Shown here piece after piece: positions 42,066 through 50,307 of a stretch of 50,307 bases of DNA. The DNA lies in NCBI GenBank assembly GCA_031266875.1, contig JAISAE010000009.1, positions 1 through 50,307 of the forward strand, written 5' to 3'. The notes below the pieces were generated by a model. The model ran no database searches, was not told the origin of the DNA, and worked only from the letters and a program-made list of their open reading frames with translations. Positions within the stretch are counted from its first letter, which is position 1. The number at the start of each line of letters is the position of its first letter. A program made the translations under genes and the position numbers. The DNA comes from Treponema sp. GTDB lineage: Bacteria; Spirochaetota; Spirochaetia; Treponematales; Breznakiellaceae.

Positions 42066-43340
42066 CTACAAAACTAAGCTACCAGTAAAAAAATCTTCCA
42101 TGCCATTATTATGAATAATACGGGCGAGCGGGCCGTTTATATCTTCCACCAGAATAGTAATGGCGTGTCCTTTGTCGTGGACATTTTTTACCCGCTTGAA
42201 TACAAGCGGTAAGGTAGCGGTGCATCTGCTTCCGCAAACCTCAAAAGCGTTGGACCATGCTTCAATAGTGAGATTCAGGGTACAGATACCGAAGCCGGAC
42301 AGGGTATAGCGCCCCGGCTCTCTTATTACCAGTGTAAAACCTTCATCATATTTTTTTCTATTATAAGAATTTAATGAAATATCAATACTGTCAGCCCCCT
42401 TCTCAAGGCGTATAAGCCCCGCGTCTATGGCCTGAAGCCCGCCTTCGCTGAAACGCCGCAGGCTGGCCCGCTTGACCGGCTGTCCGGCGCGGGGGTCGTT
42501 TTCTGTAAGCATATCTACGGCCTGAAATAGAGCTTCTTCACGCAGAAGAAGCGGGAGCGCGAAAAAAGCAGCGGCGGCAGTTCTGAGCCGCTTATCAGTA
42601 AGCCGTTTCCAGTCCACGCTACGCGCTTCACAGGCAAGCAGGTCTGCGACAAGGCGCTGGGTTTCGGTCAAGCGCGGCAATGTGCTTCGCCATTGGGGGA
42701 AGAAGGTGTCGAGGCAGGGGATGAGTTTATGCCGTATGCGGTTACGCAGATAGCGGATATCGTTGTTGGTAGAATCACTTTGGTAGGAGAGGCCGCGCTC
42801 TGCAAGATACACGAGAACGTCTCTTCGGGTTAACTCAAGCAGGGGGCGCAGAACCAGCCCTTTTTCACGCGCCATGGCGGCAAGACCAGCTGGGCCCACG
42901 CCGCGAAAAATACGCATGAGCGCCGTTTCCAGCAGGTCGTCCTGAGTATGAGCCACCAGTACCCGCGCCGCGCCAATGCGCTGGGCTTCACATTGCCACG
43001 CCTGAGTTCGGAAATGACGCGCCGCCGCCTCAATGCCGCTACCCCAGTCCTTTGCGGCATCAACGATATGCCCGTGCTTGATGGAAACCACACGACACGG
43101 AACCGCGAGTCGCTCACAGAGCGCCGTAACCGCCAGAGCGTCGCCCTCACTCTCATCCGCGCTTCGTATACCATGCTCAATGTGCAGACAATAGAGCCGG
43201 AAGCCAGCGTTTTCCCGCAAAGAAGCAAGCGCGGCCAGCATTGCGGTTGAATCAGCGCCGCCAGAAACAGCAGCCAGAAATACCGTCTCCTTTGGCCATA
43301 AGCCCAGCCCTTGAGACACGGCCTGTTCAAAAGTGGACAC
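42066..43340 (-). CDS. tilS: tRNA(Ile)-lysidine synthase
   Basis: This 424-residue protein has the PP-loop ATP-binding motif SGGADSTAMLAAL at residues 26-38. LHIEHGIRSADESEGD, VAHTQDDLLETALMRIFRG and the LLELTRRDVLVYLAERGL segment are also present, in TilS order. It converts C34 of tRNA-Ile(CAU) to lysidine so that AUA codons are read as Ile. GTG start at 43340, with the upstream gene stop 5 bp before it and AAGGC between. The C-terminal domain is present, as expected for full-length bacterial forms. Confidence 0.93.
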   Translation of the reverse strand: MSTFEQAVSQGLGLWPKETVFLAAVSGGADSTAMLAALASLRENAGFRLYCLHIEHGIRSADESEGDALAVTALCERLAVPCRVVSIKHGHIVDAAKDWGSGIEAAARHFRTQAWQCEAQRIGAARVLVAHTQDDLLETALMRIFRGVGPAGLAAMAREKGLVLRPLLELTRRDVLVYLAERGLSYQSDSTNNDIRYLRNRIRHKLIPCLDTFFPQWRSTLPRLTETQRLVADLLACEARSVDWKRLTDKRLRTAAAAFFALPLLLREEALFQAVDMLTENDPRAGQPVKRASLRRFSEGGLQAIDAGLIRLEKGADSIDISLNSYNRKKYDEGFTLVIREPGRYTLSGFGICTLNLTIEAWSNAFEVCGSRCTATLPLVFKRVKNVHDKGHAITILVEDINGPLARIIHNNGMEDFFTGSLVL

Positions 43341-43345
43341 GCCTT

Positions 43346-43675
43346 TCAGTCCGCTGTGTGCGTGACGGGTGGCGCTAAAAAGAACGAATAGAGCTGTTCA
43401 AAATAGCGGACCAGGGAACCTTGCGCCTGGATCACGGCCTGATTCAGTACCGTGCCTATATGCCTGAACACGGCGGTAACATTGAACCACCAGAAATCAA
43501 GCAGACGGTCAATCACCGGCAAGGCTCGCTCTTTTTCCGGCGACGGCTGAACGGTAAACCTATGTCGCTCGTCATTTTGGGCAATGCCGGCCTTAATGGT
43601 CTCCTGAAACGATTTTTTCTTAGCGAGGTCTTGAAGCTGACCAGCCTCAAGAGTTTGATACCTAAACACTGACAT
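43346..43675 (-). CDS. Hypothetical protein upstream of tilS
   Basis: The 109-residue protein begins MSVFRYQTLEAGQLQDLAKK. It has no signal peptide. One amphipathic to hydrophobic stretch (FWWFNVTAVFRHIGTVLNQAV) lies in the middle. I do not recognise the family. AAAGGAACG precedes the ATG at 43675. The gene is coupled to tilS. Confidence 0.55.
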   Translation of the reverse strand: MSVFRYQTLEAGQLQDLAKKKSFQETIKAGIAQNDERHRFTVQPSPEKERALPVIDRLLDFWWFNVTAVFRHIGTVLNQAVIQAQGSLVRYFEQLYSFFLAPPVTHTAD

Positions 43676-43822
43676 ATACGTTCCTTTATACTCCTTTACA
43701 TTTCCTGCTCTCATGTGGCGAGACTAGTCTAGTATACCCTGCTTTCCCTGTTGCCAGTCTATCCACGAAGGAACGTGAACGCCGACACAGAGGATACGGT
43801 ATGCCAGCGCCCATAGAGAAAA

Positions 43823-45844
43823 TTATGCGTTTATCCTGAACAACGGAAGGCTGAGATAACCATGGGTCTCCGTGAACCAGCGACCGCCTTCTCTCTGTTC
43901 ACCGCTTATCAGGCTGGTCCAGGTTCCGGCGGGCAGGTAGTACGTAACTTCACCATCAGGGCTGAAAACCGGCGCAACCAGAATTGAGGGGCCGAGCATA
44001 TACTGGCGGTCAAGGTAGGCACAGGCCGGATCATTGGGAAACTCAAGGAACATAGCCCGCATGAGCGGTACACCGCGCTCGTGGGCTTCCTTTGCCCCAT
44101 CAAGCAGATAGGGCAGTATTGACGCCTTGAGCTTTGTGAAAAAACGGCAGACTTCCACCGCTTCTTCATCTACGTTCCACGGTACACGGTAGGAATTACT
44201 ACCATGTAAACGAGAATGAGAGGACAACAAGCCAAAGGCAAGCCACCGCTTAAACAACGCCGCGTTAGGCATGCCCTCAAAGCCGCCGATGTCATGGCTC
44301 CAGAACCCAAAGCCGGATAACGATAGCGAAAGACCGCCGCGAAGCGTTTCGGCCATTCCCTCAAAGGTCGATTCGCAGTCGCCGCCCCAGTGAACCGGAA
44401 ACTTCTGACCGCCGCTAGTGGCGGAACGGGCAAACACACAGGCTTCGCCTTTGCCCTTCTTCGCTTCCAGAAGCTCAAACACGGCCTTGTTGTAGAGATA
44501 GGTGTAGTAGTTGTGGTACAAGGCCGGATCGCCGTTGTTAAAATACACCGCGTCATTGCCGTCGCGGAACACGGAATCTTCCGGCACACGCTCGCCAAAG
44601 TCGGTCTTGAAGGCGTCAACGCCCATGTCAACAAGTCTGGCGAGCAAACCCTGATACCAGCGCGTTGCTTCAGGGTTGGTGAAGTCAACGATAGCCATGC
44701 CTGACTGCCAGAGATCAGTTTGAAACACCGAGCCATCCTTCTTTTTAATGAAATAGCCTTTCTGCCGTCCCTCTTCAAACAATAGAGAACGCTGGGCAAT
44801 GTAAGGGTTGATCCACACGCAGACCTTGATGCCCTTTGCCTTGATCCGCGCAAGCATACCCCTTGGGTCAGGGAATGTTGTCTCATCCCAGACAAAATCG
44901 CACCAGTGAGCGCCTTTCATCCAGAAGCAATCGAAGTGGAACACGTTTAGGGAGATGCCTCGCTCACTCATGCCATTGATAAAGCTCATCACAGTCTGCT
45001 CGTCATAGTTTGTGGTGAACGAGGTTGAGAGCCACAGTCCAAAAGTCCACGCGGGCGGCAGGGTGGGGCGACCGGTCAGCGCGGTGTAGCGATCAAGGAT
45101 CTGCTTGGGCGAAGGTCCGTAAATAACAACGTATTCAAGGCTTTCTCCCGGAACACTGAACTGAACGCGGGAGACTTTTTCACTTGCTACCTCAAAAGAA
45201 ACCCTGCCCGTGTTGTTTACAAACACGCCATAGCCCTTGTTCGTAAGGTAGAACGGGATGTTCTTATAGGCCTGCTCGCTGGCAGTCCCGCCGTCAGCGT
45301 TCCATATCTCAACACGCTGCCCGTTCTTGATGAGCGGCCCGAAACGTTCTCCCAGGCCATACACCAATTCACCTACGCCCAGGGAAAGCTCGTCCTTGAT
45401 GAACGGGCCTTTTGCCTGATCCAGCATATAGCCGGTCGAGCGCGACTCGTTCTTCGTGATGACCTTGCCATTGGCGCAAAACGTGGTGTTCCAAGCAGCG
45501 CCAAGGCCCGCGTGAACCGTAAGCTCTCCGGCTTTGAGCGTGGCTCCGTTATCCGTAACGCTGATCTCCGGCTTAAACGCACTATCCGGCGTCAGTTCAA
45601 AGCGCGGCCCCTTGCTGATTGCCCCTTCAAAGTGCGATACCCGCACCCTGATAACGTTTCGCGCCAGACTCGCGTAGCGGATAGTCAGAACCGCTCCGCC
45701 CAAGGTGTCGCCCCGGGCGCGCAGCGGATGATCCGGCGCGTAAACAACAAGTTCATCGCCCTCTTGCTCAGCCTCATAGACCTGCGCGGCATAATGCGGT
45801 TCAATCCCGTCCCTGACAAGCCAATAACCATGTGTAAATTTCAC
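43823..45844 (-). CDS. yicI: GH31 alpha-xylosidase (YicI-like), C-terminally truncated
   Basis: About 673 residues from the GTG at 45844, placed five bases after GGAGG. This start (VKFTHGYWLV) aligns with the E. coli YicI N-terminus. Conserved blocks include GVGELVYGLGERFGPL and FKTDFGERVP, with the catalytic nucleophile Asp. PVHWGGDCESTFEGMAE carries the acid/base Asp, and GFGFWSHDIGGFE is also present. It would release xylose from xyloglucan-type oligosaccharides. The protein ends at LPLFRINA, where YicI continues for about 80 more residues with its C-terminal beta domain. Activity may be reduced, or the enzyme may tolerate the loss. Confidence 0.85.
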   Translation of the reverse strand: MKFTHGYWLVRDGIEPHYAAQVYEAEQEGDELVVYAPDHPLRARGDTLGGAVLTIRYASLARNVIRVRVSHFEGAISKGPRFELTPDSAFKPEISVTDNGATLKAGELTVHAGLGAAWNTTFCANGKVITKNESRSTGYMLDQAKGPFIKDELSLGVGELVYGLGERFGPLIKNGQRVEIWNADGGTASEQAYKNIPFYLTNKGYGVFVNNTGRVSFEVASEKVSRVQFSVPGESLEYVVIYGPSPKQILDRYTALTGRPTLPPAWTFGLWLSTSFTTNYDEQTVMSFINGMSERGISLNVFHFDCFWMKGAHWCDFVWDETTFPDPRGMLARIKAKGIKVCVWINPYIAQRSLLFEEGRQKGYFIKKKDGSVFQTDLWQSGMAIVDFTNPEATRWYQGLLARLVDMGVDAFKTDFGERVPEDSVFRDGNDAVYFNNGDPALYHNYYTYLYNKAVFELLEAKKGKGEACVFARSATSGGQKFPVHWGGDCESTFEGMAETLRGGLSLSLSGFGFWSHDIGGFEGMPNAALFKRWLAFGLLSSHSRLHGSNSYRVPWNVDEEAVEVCRFFTKLKASILPYLLDGAKEAHERGVPLMRAMFLEFPNDPACAYLDRQYMLGPSILVAPVFSPDGEVTYYLPAGTWTSLISGEQREGGRWFTETHGYLSLPLFRINA

Positions 45845-46072
45845 CAGTACCTCCATGTTTGTTTGTGTTTGTTTCAATCCACCCTCGCGCCAACTCAAAG
45901 CGCGGTAAGCCCTTTCTCACGACGCGGTTTAATACTCTTCATTAAAATAGGCCGTATCACGCTGTTTGACAACCAGCTATCTGGTTTCTCCCTTAACGTA
46001 ACGCGCCGCTTCCTGATATGATGACGAACACTTCGCGCATGGCATATTCGGCGCGCTACCATTGGAGGACTT

Positions 46073-47098
46073 ATGAAAGCATTATTCATCGGAGGCACGG
46101 GAACCATCAGTACCGCTATCTCACGGACGATTCTGGAACAGGGCTGGGAACTCTACCTGCTCAATCGCGGCTCCCGCAGCGAGATCTTGTCCGGCAAACT
46201 TACGCACATCCCCTGCGACATCAACACCGACACTGACCTTGAGGCAAAACTCAAGGGCCTGAGCTTTGACGTGGTGGCTGACTTCATCGGCTTTACACCA
46301 AATCAAATTGAACGCGATTTCACTCTCTTTAACGGCAGAACCCGCCAATACCTATGGCTGAGTTCCGCGTCAGCCTACCAGAAGCCGCTTGCTGACTATC
46401 GCGTCAGCGAGGCCACGCCGCTTGCTAATCCCTACTGGGAATACTCGCGGAATAAGATCGCGTGTGAGGATGTGTTGATGCAGGCGTATCGGGAGCATGG
46501 CTTCCCCATTACGATAGTCAGACCCAGCCACACCTACGATGAACGGAATGTACCCCTTGGCGTACATGGCAAAAACGGGAGCTGGCAAGTGGTGAAGCGC
46601 ATGATCGAGGGAAAGCCGGTTATCATACATGGCGATGGAACGAGCCTGTGGACAATGACCCATAACAGTGACTTTGCCCGCGCTTTTGCCGGACTCATGG
46701 GCAATATCCACGCCATAGGCGAGGCCGTGCAGATCACATCGGACGAAACCATCACCTGGAATCAGGTCTATGACACTATTGCCCAAGCTCTCGGCGTGGA
46801 ACTCAAGGCTGTTCATATATCCAGCGAGTTTTTGAGCAACTGCGGTACCTATAACTTCTTTGGCGGTCTCATCGGTGACAAGGCCAATTCCGTTGTATTC
46901 GACAACAGTAAACTCAAGCGCCTCGTACCCGGGTTTACCGCTAAGGTGCGTTTTGATCAGGGCATCCGATGGACGCTTGATCATATTCTGGCACACGCTG
47001 AATATCAGAAAGACGATCCTGAATTTGACGCATGGTGCGACTGTGTCATAGCCACACGGGAAAGGGCCTTGCAAGAACTTGCCTCAAGCGCACGCTGA
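46073..47098 (+). CDS. NAD-dependent epimerase/dehydratase (extended SDR)
   Basis: The 341-residue protein has the N-terminal nucleotide-binding motif MKALFIGGTGTISTAI (GxxGxxS variant). LSSASAYQ (catalytic Ser region) and the YSRNKIACE motif supply the catalytic Tyr and Lys (YxxxK). It acts on a nucleotide or free sugar in the cytoplasm; the substrate is not evident. GGAGGA precedes the ATG at 46073. It is divergent from the GH31 gene, with about 230 bp between. Confidence 0.85.
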   Translation: MKALFIGGTGTISTAISRTILEQGWELYLLNRGSRSEILSGKLTHIPCDINTDTDLEAKLKGLSFDVVADFIGFTPNQIERDFTLFNGRTRQYLWLSSASAYQKPLADYRVSEATPLANPYWEYSRNKIACEDVLMQAYREHGFPITIVRPSHTYDERNVPLGVHGKNGSWQVVKRMIEGKPVIIHGDGTSLWTMTHNSDFARAFAGLMGNIHAIGEAVQITSDETITWNQVYDTIAQALGVELKAVHISSEFLSNCGTYNFFGGLIGDKANSVVFDNSKLKRLVPGFTAKVRFDQGIRWTLDHILAHAEYQKDDPEFDAWCDCVIATRERALQELASSAR

Positions 47099-47147
47099 TT
47101 CCCGCTTCTTCGGGAAGAGCTACGCAACCAAAAGACGTAACGCCTTG

Positions 47148-47168
47148 CCGGAGGTTTAGAGCCTCCGG
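47148..47168 (+). terminator. Hairpin after the epimerase gene
   Basis: CCGGAGG (47148-47154) pairs with CCTCCGG (47162-47168) around a 7-nt loop, about 50 bases after the stop codon. No T-tract follows. Confidence 0.4.
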
Positions 47169-47220
47169 TCATCCGTACGCCTTCCCGCCATGTTGACAAA
47201 AGCGCCTGACATAATCACAA

Positions 47221-47690
47221 AAGTTTTCATCATGATAAATGGCTTTTTACTCTTGATGAAAATTTTTTCCTCCAGAGGAATGACTTTTTCCTTCTGAGTA
47301 AAACTTTTTTTCTCTAGAGTAAAATTTTCCTCCTCCAGAGAAATTGCTTCTTCCTCTGGAGGAAAACTTTTGCCCTCCAGAGAAACATCTTTTTCACTCG
47401 GAGTAAAATTATTTTCCTCTGGAGGAAAACTTTTTTCCTTCGGAGGAACATTCTTTTTCTCTGGAGTAAAATTTTTTTCCTCTAGAGAAACATCTTTTTC
47501 CTTCGGAGTAAAATTATTTTCCTCCAGAGGAATTATTTTTTCCTCCGTAGGAAAATTTATCCCCTCCAGAGGAAAAAAGTTTTCCTTCGGAGGAACATTC
47601 TTTCTTTCATGAGGAAAACGCTTCTTATCATAATGAAAAAAGTTTTTATTATGATGAACATTTTTGTATTCATGGGCAAAATATTCACCA
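47221..47690. repeat. 21-bp tandem palindromic array, CTCCAGAG-type cores
   Basis: About 22 units of 21 bp. Each has a 9-bp core (CCTCCAGAG, CCTCTGGAG, CCTTCGGAG, TCTCTAGAG) and a 12-bp AT-rich spacer (GAAAACTTTTTT type). The cores vary as compensated palindromes: CTCCAGAG, CTCTGGAG, CTCTAGAG and TTCGGAG. Flanking units become TATCATAAT/TATTATGAT. The 12-bp spacers are themselves variants of AAAnTTTT, so the whole array is symmetric on both strands. ORFs across it (for example 47370-47612) are repeat artefacts. Confidence 0.9.
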
Positions 47691-47883
47691 TGGCATGAGA
47701 AAGCAGGGAATAGGGGATAAACAGAGGCTGGAAGCTACCGACCGCTTGAGCGATACACGCGGTTGGTCACGGACTGTTCTATAGAGACGCTTATCAGGAG
47801 GAGAACAGGCGGTTCAGGCAGGGAGGAATCTGGGATTGATAAGCGAGGACGTCGCCAGCGAGATGGATGAAATGGCCGCTATA
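47691..47883. other. Short intergenic stretch, possible gene remnant
   Basis: Plus-strand sequence near 47780-47885 reads RRLSGGEQAVQAGRNLGL... then ISEDVASEMDEMAAIL. It looks coding-like but has no start signal and overlaps the stop of the antiporter gene. Probably a fragment; no family recognised. Confidence 0.25.
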
Positions 47884-49953
47884 CTACTTTCCCCGCAATA
47901 GCTCAACGACCTCTTCCGCTGTAGCGGCTTTGAGCAGCTCCTGTCGTGTTGTTTCGGCCTTTAATACAGCGCTGATAGAGGCGAGAAACTGAACATGAGG
48001 GCCGCTCGCTTTCCGCGGTGCAACGACCATGATAAAAAGGCGGGAACGCTCACCATCCAGAGAATCAAAGTCAACGCCGTCCTTCTTGATGCCAATCGCT
48101 ACACTTAGCTCGTCAACGCTGTCGCTCTTGCCGTGGGGCAGAGCTATGCCGTGTTCCATGCCCGTACTCATTGAGCGTTCCCGTTCAAACACCTCGCGTA
48201 AGACGTCGTCGCGGTTATTCAGCTTGCCCTTTGACGCCAGCAGGTCAACCAGCTCGGTTATAATCGCGTCCTTGTCATTGCCTTTGAGGTCAATGGTAAC
48301 GCAGTCCGGCTCAATGCGCGACAGCAGTATGTCGTCCGGCATTCTGCCCTCGTCCATTTGCGCCAGTTCTTTTTTCATCTCAGCGGGGTTGGCGGTGTCT
48401 TTGAGCTTCTGTATTGAATCGCCCAGGGTCAGTATCACCTCATACATTGCGGTTTTGACAAACGGCATATCGCTCTTACCAGTAACGATGCTTACCTTGT
48501 TCTCTTCTTCGGTAATCGACAGGGATATATCGCCTTTTCGCGCTTGGGAGAGGCCGTCGTTGATGTTCATCATCTGCACATAGAAGCCTTCGGCGCGAAG
48601 CTGTTTCAGCAGACTATCAACCACCAGATCGGCGATTTCGTCTGAGAAAAAGTCCCAGACAGCGGTAGCGGCGTCGTTGTCCTTTGCTGGTTTGCGGGTT
48701 CCCGCGCCCGGCAGTGTTAAGAAGATGTTGAGCAGCGGCGGGGCTGCAATCGTCGTAATGAAGGTCATAAGGATGATGACGCCAAAGAGCTGAGAGTCGA
48801 GAACGCCGGAGGAAAGTCCGATACCGGCAATGATAAGCGCCACTTCACCACGCGGCACCATGCCGGTTCCGATGCGCAGAGCGCCTTTGGCGTTAAAGCC
48901 CAGCGCCAGAGCCGAAACACCGCAGCCAATGAGCTTGGCGACTATTGCCATCAGCGTGTATACCGCGCCAAACAGTAGCACCTGTACGGACACAAGCTCC
49001 CGTACATTCACCATCATGCCCATAACCGCGAAGAAGAGCGGTACAAAGAACTCGTACAGTCCGTGTATACGCTCCTGTATAACCGCCGCGATGTCGGTCT
49101 TTGACAGCGACAGCCCCGCGATGTACGCGCCAATGATCATGGCGAGTCCCTGCTTCTCGAAGACGCCGGCTAGTACCAGCGCGACGCCGAGCGCCAGTAT
49201 CGAGAAGTCGTAAGATGTCTTAAACATTTTTAAGAAGCCGGCGATATGCTTAGCGAAGATCAGCCCCAGGGCGGTGGAGCCTAGCCAGATACCAAACGCC
49301 TTACCCGCGATGAGCAGTATGCTGCTTATGTCGAGGCTACTGCCGCTATTACTGGTTAAGAGCGCCACGATACCCAGTACCACCGCCAGCATGATGATGC
49401 CCAGCACATCGTCGAAGACCGCCGCGGCCAGTATGGTAACGCCTTCCGGCGAATCCATCTTTTTCTGGTCGGACAGTATCCGTGCGGTGATTCCGACTGA
49501 GGTGGCGGTGGATAAGACGCCGAGGAAGAGGCAGCGTGGGTCCATGAAGCCGGCGTGCAGGAGCGCCATGCCGACTATATCACCGGAGATAAAGGCCACG
49601 ACTACGCCGCCAATGCCGATCAGTCCGCCCGCCAAAGAGTAACGCAGGAAGAGGGCGATGTCAGTCTCAAGCCCTGACGCGAACAGCAGTATAATAGAGG
49701 CAACTGTGGCAAAGCCGTAGAGTTCCGGGCTGACCGCGAGTGCGCCGCCTTCAGCGAGCGGGAATAGGCCGCGGTCAAAGCCGGGGAAGGCGATGCTGCC
49801 CAGGGCATAGGGGCCAATGATAACGCCGGCAAGCAGTTCACCCAGCACCGGCGGGATACCGATACGTTTGACCAGCCGTCCGCAGACTCGTACCGCGAAT
49901 AGAATGACACCGATCTGCAAGACCAGTTCAGTCATAAGTTCTGTAACATTCAT
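47884..49953 (-). CDS. CPA2 cation/proton antiporter with C-terminal PTS EIIA domain
   Basis: This is a 689-residue inner-membrane protein. Residues 1-400 form a 12-13 segment Na+/H+ exchanger domain, with GIPPVLGELLAGVIIGP near the start and AVFDDVLGIIMLAVV (the DD ion-binding pair) in the middle. After a cytoplasmic linker, residues 545-689 are a fructose/nitrogen-type PTS EIIA domain with MEHGIALPHGKSD (phosphorylatable His). Such fusions suggest that phosphotransfer controls ion exchange. ATG at 49953. Confidence 0.9.
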   Translation of the reverse strand: MNVTELMTELVLQIGVILFAVRVCGRLVKRIGIPPVLGELLAGVIIGPYALGSIAFPGFDRGLFPLAEGGALAVSPELYGFATVASIILLFASGLETDIALFLRYSLAGGLIGIGGVVVAFISGDIVGMALLHAGFMDPRCLFLGVLSTATSVGITARILSDQKKMDSPEGVTILAAAVFDDVLGIIMLAVVLGIVALLTSNSGSSLDISSILLIAGKAFGIWLGSTALGLIFAKHIAGFLKMFKTSYDFSILALGVALVLAGVFEKQGLAMIIGAYIAGLSLSKTDIAAVIQERIHGLYEFFVPLFFAVMGMMVNVRELVSVQVLLFGAVYTLMAIVAKLIGCGVSALALGFNAKGALRIGTGMVPRGEVALIIAGIGLSSGVLDSQLFGVIILMTFITTIAAPPLLNIFLTLPGAGTRKPAKDNDAATAVWDFFSDEIADLVVDSLLKQLRAEGFYVQMMNINDGLSQARKGDISLSITEEENKVSIVTGKSDMPFVKTAMYEVILTLGDSIQKLKDTANPAEMKKELAQMDEGRMPDDILLSRIEPDCVTIDLKGNDKDAIITELVDLLASKGKLNNRDDVLREVFERERSMSTGMEHGIALPHGKSDSVDELSVAIGIKKDGVDFDSLDGERSRLFIMVVAPRKASGPHVQFLASISAVLKAETTRQELLKAATAEEVVELLRGK

Positions 49954-50039
49954 AAGAAGAAGCCTCGCAATAATTTAGGTAAGAAGCCAGTTTTACATAC
50001 TGCTGAAAGTGTTTCAATACGAATAAGATACTCAGGCGC

Positions 50040-50068
50040 TTGACAAACCGCACGTTCTTCGGTAGTAT
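50040..50068 (+). promoter_or_regulatory. Promoter of tRNA-Gly
   Basis: TTGACA (50040-50045), a 17-bp spacer and TAGTAT (50063-50068) place the start near 50075, eight bases before the tRNA. Confidence 0.6.
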
Positions 50069-50082
50069 TTTTTTAATTTCAC

Positions 50083-50154
50083 GCGGCTGTCGTATAACGG
50101 CTATTACCCCAGCCTTCCAAGCTGGAGACGAGGGTTCGACTCCCTTCAGCCGCT
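50083..50154 (+). tRNA. tRNA-Gly (TCC)
   Basis: A 72-nt tRNA with acceptor GCGGCTG / CAGCCGC, anticodon stem CCAGC/GCTGG with loop CTTCCAA (anticodon TCC) and T-arm AGGGTTCGACTCCCT. The discriminator base is T and CCA is not encoded. Confidence 0.95.
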
Positions 50155-50273
50155 TGTGGTCTAACCTACTGTAATATAGTGATTTGCGCTCTTTGTTTCT
50201 GTTCTCTGATTCTCAAAAGATACGGCGTCGCGCATTTATCGCGCATTTATTTTTTCCTCTATGGAGAGATGCC

Positions 50274-50307
50274 ATGTCTAAACCTAAACAGCCGTTCACC
50301 GTACAAC
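50274..50307 (+). CDS. Start of a gene running off the window
   Basis: ATG at 50274, preceded by GGAG, opens a frame MSKPKQPFTVQ that continues past the window edge. Too short to identify. Confidence 0.4.
   Translation, partial: MSKPKQPFTVQ

Noticed and set aside
47370-47612. 80-codon ORF in the 21-bp array
   Set aside because: It is a seven-residue repeat produced by the 21-bp unit, with no family resemblance.

Overview
The window looks like a chromosomal segment of a spirochaete, most likely a Treponema-type organism (perhaps a gut or termite-gut lineage). The grounds are a cheA / CheW-CheR fusion / cheX cluster (the fusion and CheX are hallmarks of treponemal chemotaxis), a flotillin-NfeD pair, an HU/DUF4469 protein, an Rpn/PDDEXK_2 protein with a 'QEGMQLGR' repeat tail, and mid-range base composition. 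No genome-wide evidence is available, so the genus is an inference.

Layout. 1-570: two tandem-repeat arrays. 570-4366 (minus): probable operon of metallophosphoesterase, ParB-like protein, M28 peptidase-like protein and von Willebrand A protein. 4434-5513: orphan ABC ATPase. 5524-5933: 21-bp repeats, then a structured-RNA-like stretch ending in an intrinsic terminator just before a peptide-type ABC exporter (5961-7745). 7818-11056 (minus): AbgB-like M20 amidohydrolase, two membrane proteins and a truncated periplasmic-binding-protein gene. 11209-16372: a RiPP-like locus, partly decayed. It has a LuxR-type regulator whose N-terminus resembles a precursor peptide, an intact radical SAM/SPASM enzyme, a damaged precursor-like ORF, a lipoprotein, a PqqD-like RRE protein, a soluble S26-type peptidase and the remains of an ABC transporter. 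16519-20083 (minus): NfeD, flotillin, GNAT, DUF368. 21222-29278: a long chain of closely spaced or overlapping genes comprising a CUT1 sugar transporter without ATPase, a broken metallophosphoesterase, a Cys-rich 60-residue peptide and three radical SAM/SPASM paralogues, all three disrupted. 29336-32785 (minus): two AT-rich small proteins, a second peptide-type ABC exporter and a frameshifted transglutaminase-like gene. 33132-37100: Rpn-like nuclease, HU/DUF4469 protein, OppF-like ATPase. 37533-42010: tRNA-Val and chemotaxis genes. 42066-50307: tilS, a GH31 YicI-like alpha-xylosidase lacking its C-terminus, an epimerase, a CPA2 antiporter with a PTS EIIA domain, tRNA-Gly and the start of one more gene.

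The most striking non-coding structure is a set of tandem palindromic arrays. Three have a 23-bp period and a shared CTCCCAC...GTGGGAT core (11941-12365, 20386-21090 in inverted orientation, 35278-35549). One 23-bp array uses a TTGAA...TTCAA core (1-241). Two have a 21-bp period (5524-5628, 47221-47690). Arms change in a compensated way between units, so the palindrome itself seems to be what is kept. The first two CTCCCAC arrays lie as inverted copies on either side of the block holding the RiPP-like locus and the flotillin operon.

The functional thread is peptide modification and export. There are two separate radical SAM neighbourhoods, each with a candidate Cys-rich peptide, and two intact plus one eroded peptide-type ABC exporters. 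Much of it is decaying (frameshifts, nonsense codons, internal deletions), which suggests a recently lost or rapidly turning-over accessory capacity. Housekeeping genes (che, tilS, tRNAs, antiporter) look intact.
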